The notes under the pieces: model-generated
Databases searched by the model: none
What the model saw: the letters and a program-made list of their open reading frames with translations, nothing else
Told to the model about the DNA's origin: nothing
Program-made: the position numbers and the translations under genes
Part shown: piece after piece, positions 61,439 to 64,000 of the stretch
Position numbering within the stretch: the first letter of the stretch is position 1
How the letters are laid out: the number at the start of each line of letters is the position of its first letter
Source of the DNA: Lytechinus variegatus
Lineage: Eukaryota; Echinodermata; Echinoidea; Temnopleuroida; Toxopneustidae
DNA: 64,000 nucleotides
Reading direction: 5' to 3'
NCBI RefSeq assembly: GCF_018143015.1
Contig: NC_054742.1
Location: 53,267,195-53,331,194, forward strand

Positions 61439-62976
61439 CTGTAAATAATACGTTTGTGTAAAATCTGTCATACACATATTTAAGACAATACCTTGGCAAA
61501 CTGCTATAATTCTGAGACTTACACTAACTCTATGCATATTCACTATTTTGTTGGGGGTGTGGTGGGGGGGGGGTCATATGCAACAGTTGTCATATACATA
61601 GGTTGAAATTTTAGGCATTGCTAATTTATTAAAATTTGCAAAACCAAAGCATTACAAAAGCTCATCATATACTGCATGTGCTATGCAAGGATAAATCTGT
61701 AAGGCAAGTCCAAATACAAAGTCATTTTGTGTCATAATAAGTTTTAAAATTCATGTTTACAAGATAAGGTAGTGGACATTATATTTACTCTTGCAATTGC
61801 TCAGAAGGAAAATCTACACATTAAGCCAAACATAAAACACCAATACTAATCCCTATTCTTATCCTCAATTTTTTTTTTGAAACCAAATACCTTATCACAA
61901 CCCTTACCCCAACATTTTTCTGTGTAGAGGAACTAAATCTGTGGAGGTTTTGACATTTGATCCCTCCAATGATCAGATGTATATAGAATCAGGTTTGGTA
62001 CAGCTAATTATATGAATTAAAAGACATATTCTTTTGGTCACAGTATATATATATATATACCCAAGGAATTCAACCTGTGGCTTGTTGAATTGAAATCATA
62101 TAACTTGTCCCTTGCTGTGTTTATACGGTCTATAGAACAAATATGGTCTATATATTTATCATTCTGACTGACCCATAGCTTTGTCTGCATCTTCAATGGT
62201 AGCAGCATCCATAACCTCAGCCATTTCTTCACTAGCCTCCTCCGTCTCAAACTCTTCATGGGGAGCCTGTATTTCATCCACAACCTGTACTTCTTCAGAG
62301 TCATCAGTGACCTCGCCTTCCTCCAAAGGCTCAACTGCCCTTTTGGCCTTGGCTTTTGCAGCAGCCCTTGCTTCAGCAGCAGCCTTCGCTTCTGCAGCAG
62401 CCTTCGCTTCTGCAGCAGCCTTAGCTTCCTCAGCGGCCTTGGCTTCTTCAGCGGCCTTCGCCTCTTCAGCAGCCTTCGCTTCCTCGGCAGCCTTTGTCTC
62501 TTCAGCAACCTTTGCTTCCTCAGCGGCCTTCGCTTCTTCAGCAGCCTTTGCCTCTTCAGCGGCCTTCGCTTCCTCAGCAGCTTTGGCTTCCTCAGCAGCT
62601 TTGGCCTCCTCAGCAGCTCTCTGCTCTTCCTCTAGTTTACGTTTTGCCAAGGCAGCAGCGACAGCTGCTCGTTTTTCCTGCATAAGGAGAAAAAAATCAT
62701 CGGCTTGAGATATTGTGTTAATCATGAAAGCGTGTTTCCATGATGCAAGCTTTACATGTTTTAAGATTTTCTAATACAATACAGAGCTCAAAAAATGTTT
62801 ATATGTAACCTATCAATGTTGCCTTTCACTATACACAATAAAAATATCCTATACCTTGACGGCATTGAAGTGAGGCTCTGTTCTACAGTGGGTCACCCAG
62901 GCGCTGGCCTCATTGGTGTAGAATCGACGACACAGCTTGCAGAAGAATCCAGTAACAGGAACCACATACTGTACAC
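61014..62976 (-). CDS. second matrin/CIZ1-type zinc finger gene, C-terminal three exons
   Basis: Exons 62855-62976, 62173-62677 and 61014-61438 join in phases identical to exons 8-10 of the complete gene and give 350 codons with the stop. They encode a matrin-type finger (VPVTGFFCKLCRRFY...THCRTEPH), a charged EEAKAA-repeat helix with a distinct KRAAVAAALAKRKLEEEQ start, a Glu-rich tract and an RGGRGGRGGRRSRSRRR end. The orientation is the same and the layout is head to tail. The N-terminal exons lie beyond 64000. Compared with the other gene, the finger is nearly identical, while the acidic tail is longer and ends in RS as well as RG. Confidence 0.88.
62173..62677 (-). CDS. second zinc-finger gene, EEAKAA-repeat exon
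   Basis: 505 bases (phase 0 in, phase 1 out). Acceptor CTTATGCAG; the donor GTCAGT is chosen because it gives the phase needed by the last exon. The 18-base repeat is less uniform than in the other gene and includes an AAAEAKAAAEA stretch. Confidence 0.85.
62338..62640. repeat. coding 18-base minisatellite in the second gene
   Basis: Units like CAGCGGCCTTCGCTTCTT recur head to tail, but with more variants than the counterpart at 30237-30560. The two arrays have expanded and homogenised independently. Confidence 0.85.
62855..62976 (-). CDS. second zinc-finger gene, zinc-finger exon
   Basis: 122 bases, acceptor TTTGCCAG, donor GTATAG. It encodes VQYVVPVTGFFCKLCRRFYT and on to HCRTEPHFNAVK. 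Four of 41 residues differ from the other copy, none of them a zinc ligand. Confidence 0.92.
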
Positions 62977-64000
62977 CTGGCAAAGGTCAGAAAAATGTAG
63001 GAGAGTGTTAGATCAAGATTTAATAGGATTCTAGTTTCATTGCACATGTGATGCTTGAAACCAGATACATAAGGCAGTACCATGTCAAATGTGTGAAGTG
63101 TCAACAGCTGCAAGGAAAAGCTTTGTGGCCTGAAGGATGTAAAGTCAAAGACCTCTATTGAACATCTGAAATTACAGATGACCTTATCTTTTAATTTTGA
63201 ATGTGAAAATAAATCTCAAGATCAAGATGAGCTGGCAGCATGAGTCTAGAATAATATACAGTAATAATTTTCCTCTTTGGCACCGCACACTTACTTATCA
63301 GAAGTCTCTAGAAGCACTCTATGACAATGACCTGTAATTACCCTGGCTTTAGCAGAGCAGCTCTGCTTGTTGAGTAATAAACTCTTGCCAGATCCCCGTT
63401 TACCACAAATGGGTTACGTGCACCACAATATGGATAATTTTCTTACGGAAGGAAATTGCACATGACTCTAAGATGAGGCAAAAAAATTTGTGACCGCTAA
63501 GTGGACGCAGCATCTGCTGTTCTCAGCAAAAATTGAAGTTAAGTTGGTAAAAGCAGGTCATCTTCTGGTGTTGAAATCTAGGAAGGGCTTTAGCCAGATT
63601 TACATCTGTGCATAAAGCGACCACTAATCAGTGTACAGGTAGCATTGTAAATATTGACACCATATATGTCAGGTTATAAATGAGTATCATATAAGCATGA
63701 TGGACATAGCTCCACACTCTTGCATAGCTGAGCAGAATTGGCCTGATAAAATCTCCAGTAGTCTTGTTTTTAGTGTGATGAGTATAGCTCCACTCCTGAG
63801 TAGCTGAAAGTTGCATAGCAGAATCAGCATGATAATATTTCTTGTTCTAAATGAGTATTGTTGCCACGCTCCTGCATATCTAAAGTTGCATACGTTGCTG
63901 AGCAGACTTGCATGATACCTCCGGTTCTAAAGGAGTGTTGTTTGAGCAGGACAGATATAGCTCCATACAACTTAGTAGTTAAAGTCGCATATGTTGCTGA
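62977..64000. other. intron of the second zinc-finger gene
   Basis: AT-rich intron sequence followed by a degenerate tandem repeat from about 63660 to the edge. No upstream exon of the gene was recognised before the window ends. Confidence 0.6.
63660..64000. repeat. degenerate tandem repeat, units of about 80-90 bases
   Basis: Four loose units share GACATAGCTCCA / GTATAGCTCCA / GATATAGCTCCA, GTTGCATA..GTTGCTGA and TGATA. The array runs off the right edge. Confidence 0.6.

Noticed and set aside
62181-62708. Plus-strand Ser/Ala-rich frame in the second gene
   Set aside because: Antisense shadow of the EEAKAA repeat exon.

Overview
The window reads as AT-rich nuclear DNA of a marine deuterostome invertebrate, most likely an echinoderm such as a sea urchin. 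The genes have many small exons and long introns. The space between exons is crowded with short inverted-repeat DNA transposons and foldback elements, and there is one CR1/L2-type LINE. The species is inferred from overall character; no sequence search was run.

Layout. (1) 1-22396, minus strand: the 5' part of an mcc orthologue (colorectal mutant cancer protein, long EF-hand form). Its first three coding exons are at 22224-22396, 5987-6297 and 4002-4147. The remaining exons lie off the left edge. Intron 1 is about 15.9 kb and full of repeats. (2) 22397-28937: intergenic and repeat-rich. (3) 28938-42397, minus strand: one complete ten-exon gene for a predicted 1079-residue nuclear protein with a matrin/CIZ1-type zinc finger. 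Its joined exons give exactly 3240 bases with matching phases throughout. (4) 42398-61013: intergenic, almost wholly mobile DNA, including a LINE inside a hAT-like element. (5) 61014-62976, minus strand: the last three coding exons of a second gene with the same zinc finger, the same Ala/Glu repeat exon and the same acidic/RGG tail. It is a head-to-tail tandem paralogue of the gene at 28.9-42.4 kb, and its 5' part lies off the right edge.

The most striking structures are in the mobile DNA. Two three-deep transposon nests can be read with their target-site duplications: 34375-36465 inside an intron of the complete gene, and 48439-53649 between the paralogues. In each, the inner boundaries can be checked against an intact copy of the same sequence or against a restored reading frame. 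A third structure, 16121-17753, is a small inverted-repeat element whose right part plus 25 bases of flank was amplified into five roughly 312-base units through a 5-base microhomology. A dispersed repeat family (eight copies or fragments) carries eleven perfect copies of TGACCTTTGACCT, which is the DR1 nuclear-receptor site AGGTCAAAGGTCA on the other strand.

No tRNA or rRNA gene, CRISPR array, LTR element or Polinton was recognised. No operon-like gene cooperation exists here. The functional theme, if any, is two duplicated nuclear zinc-finger proteins beside a signalling scaffold gene.
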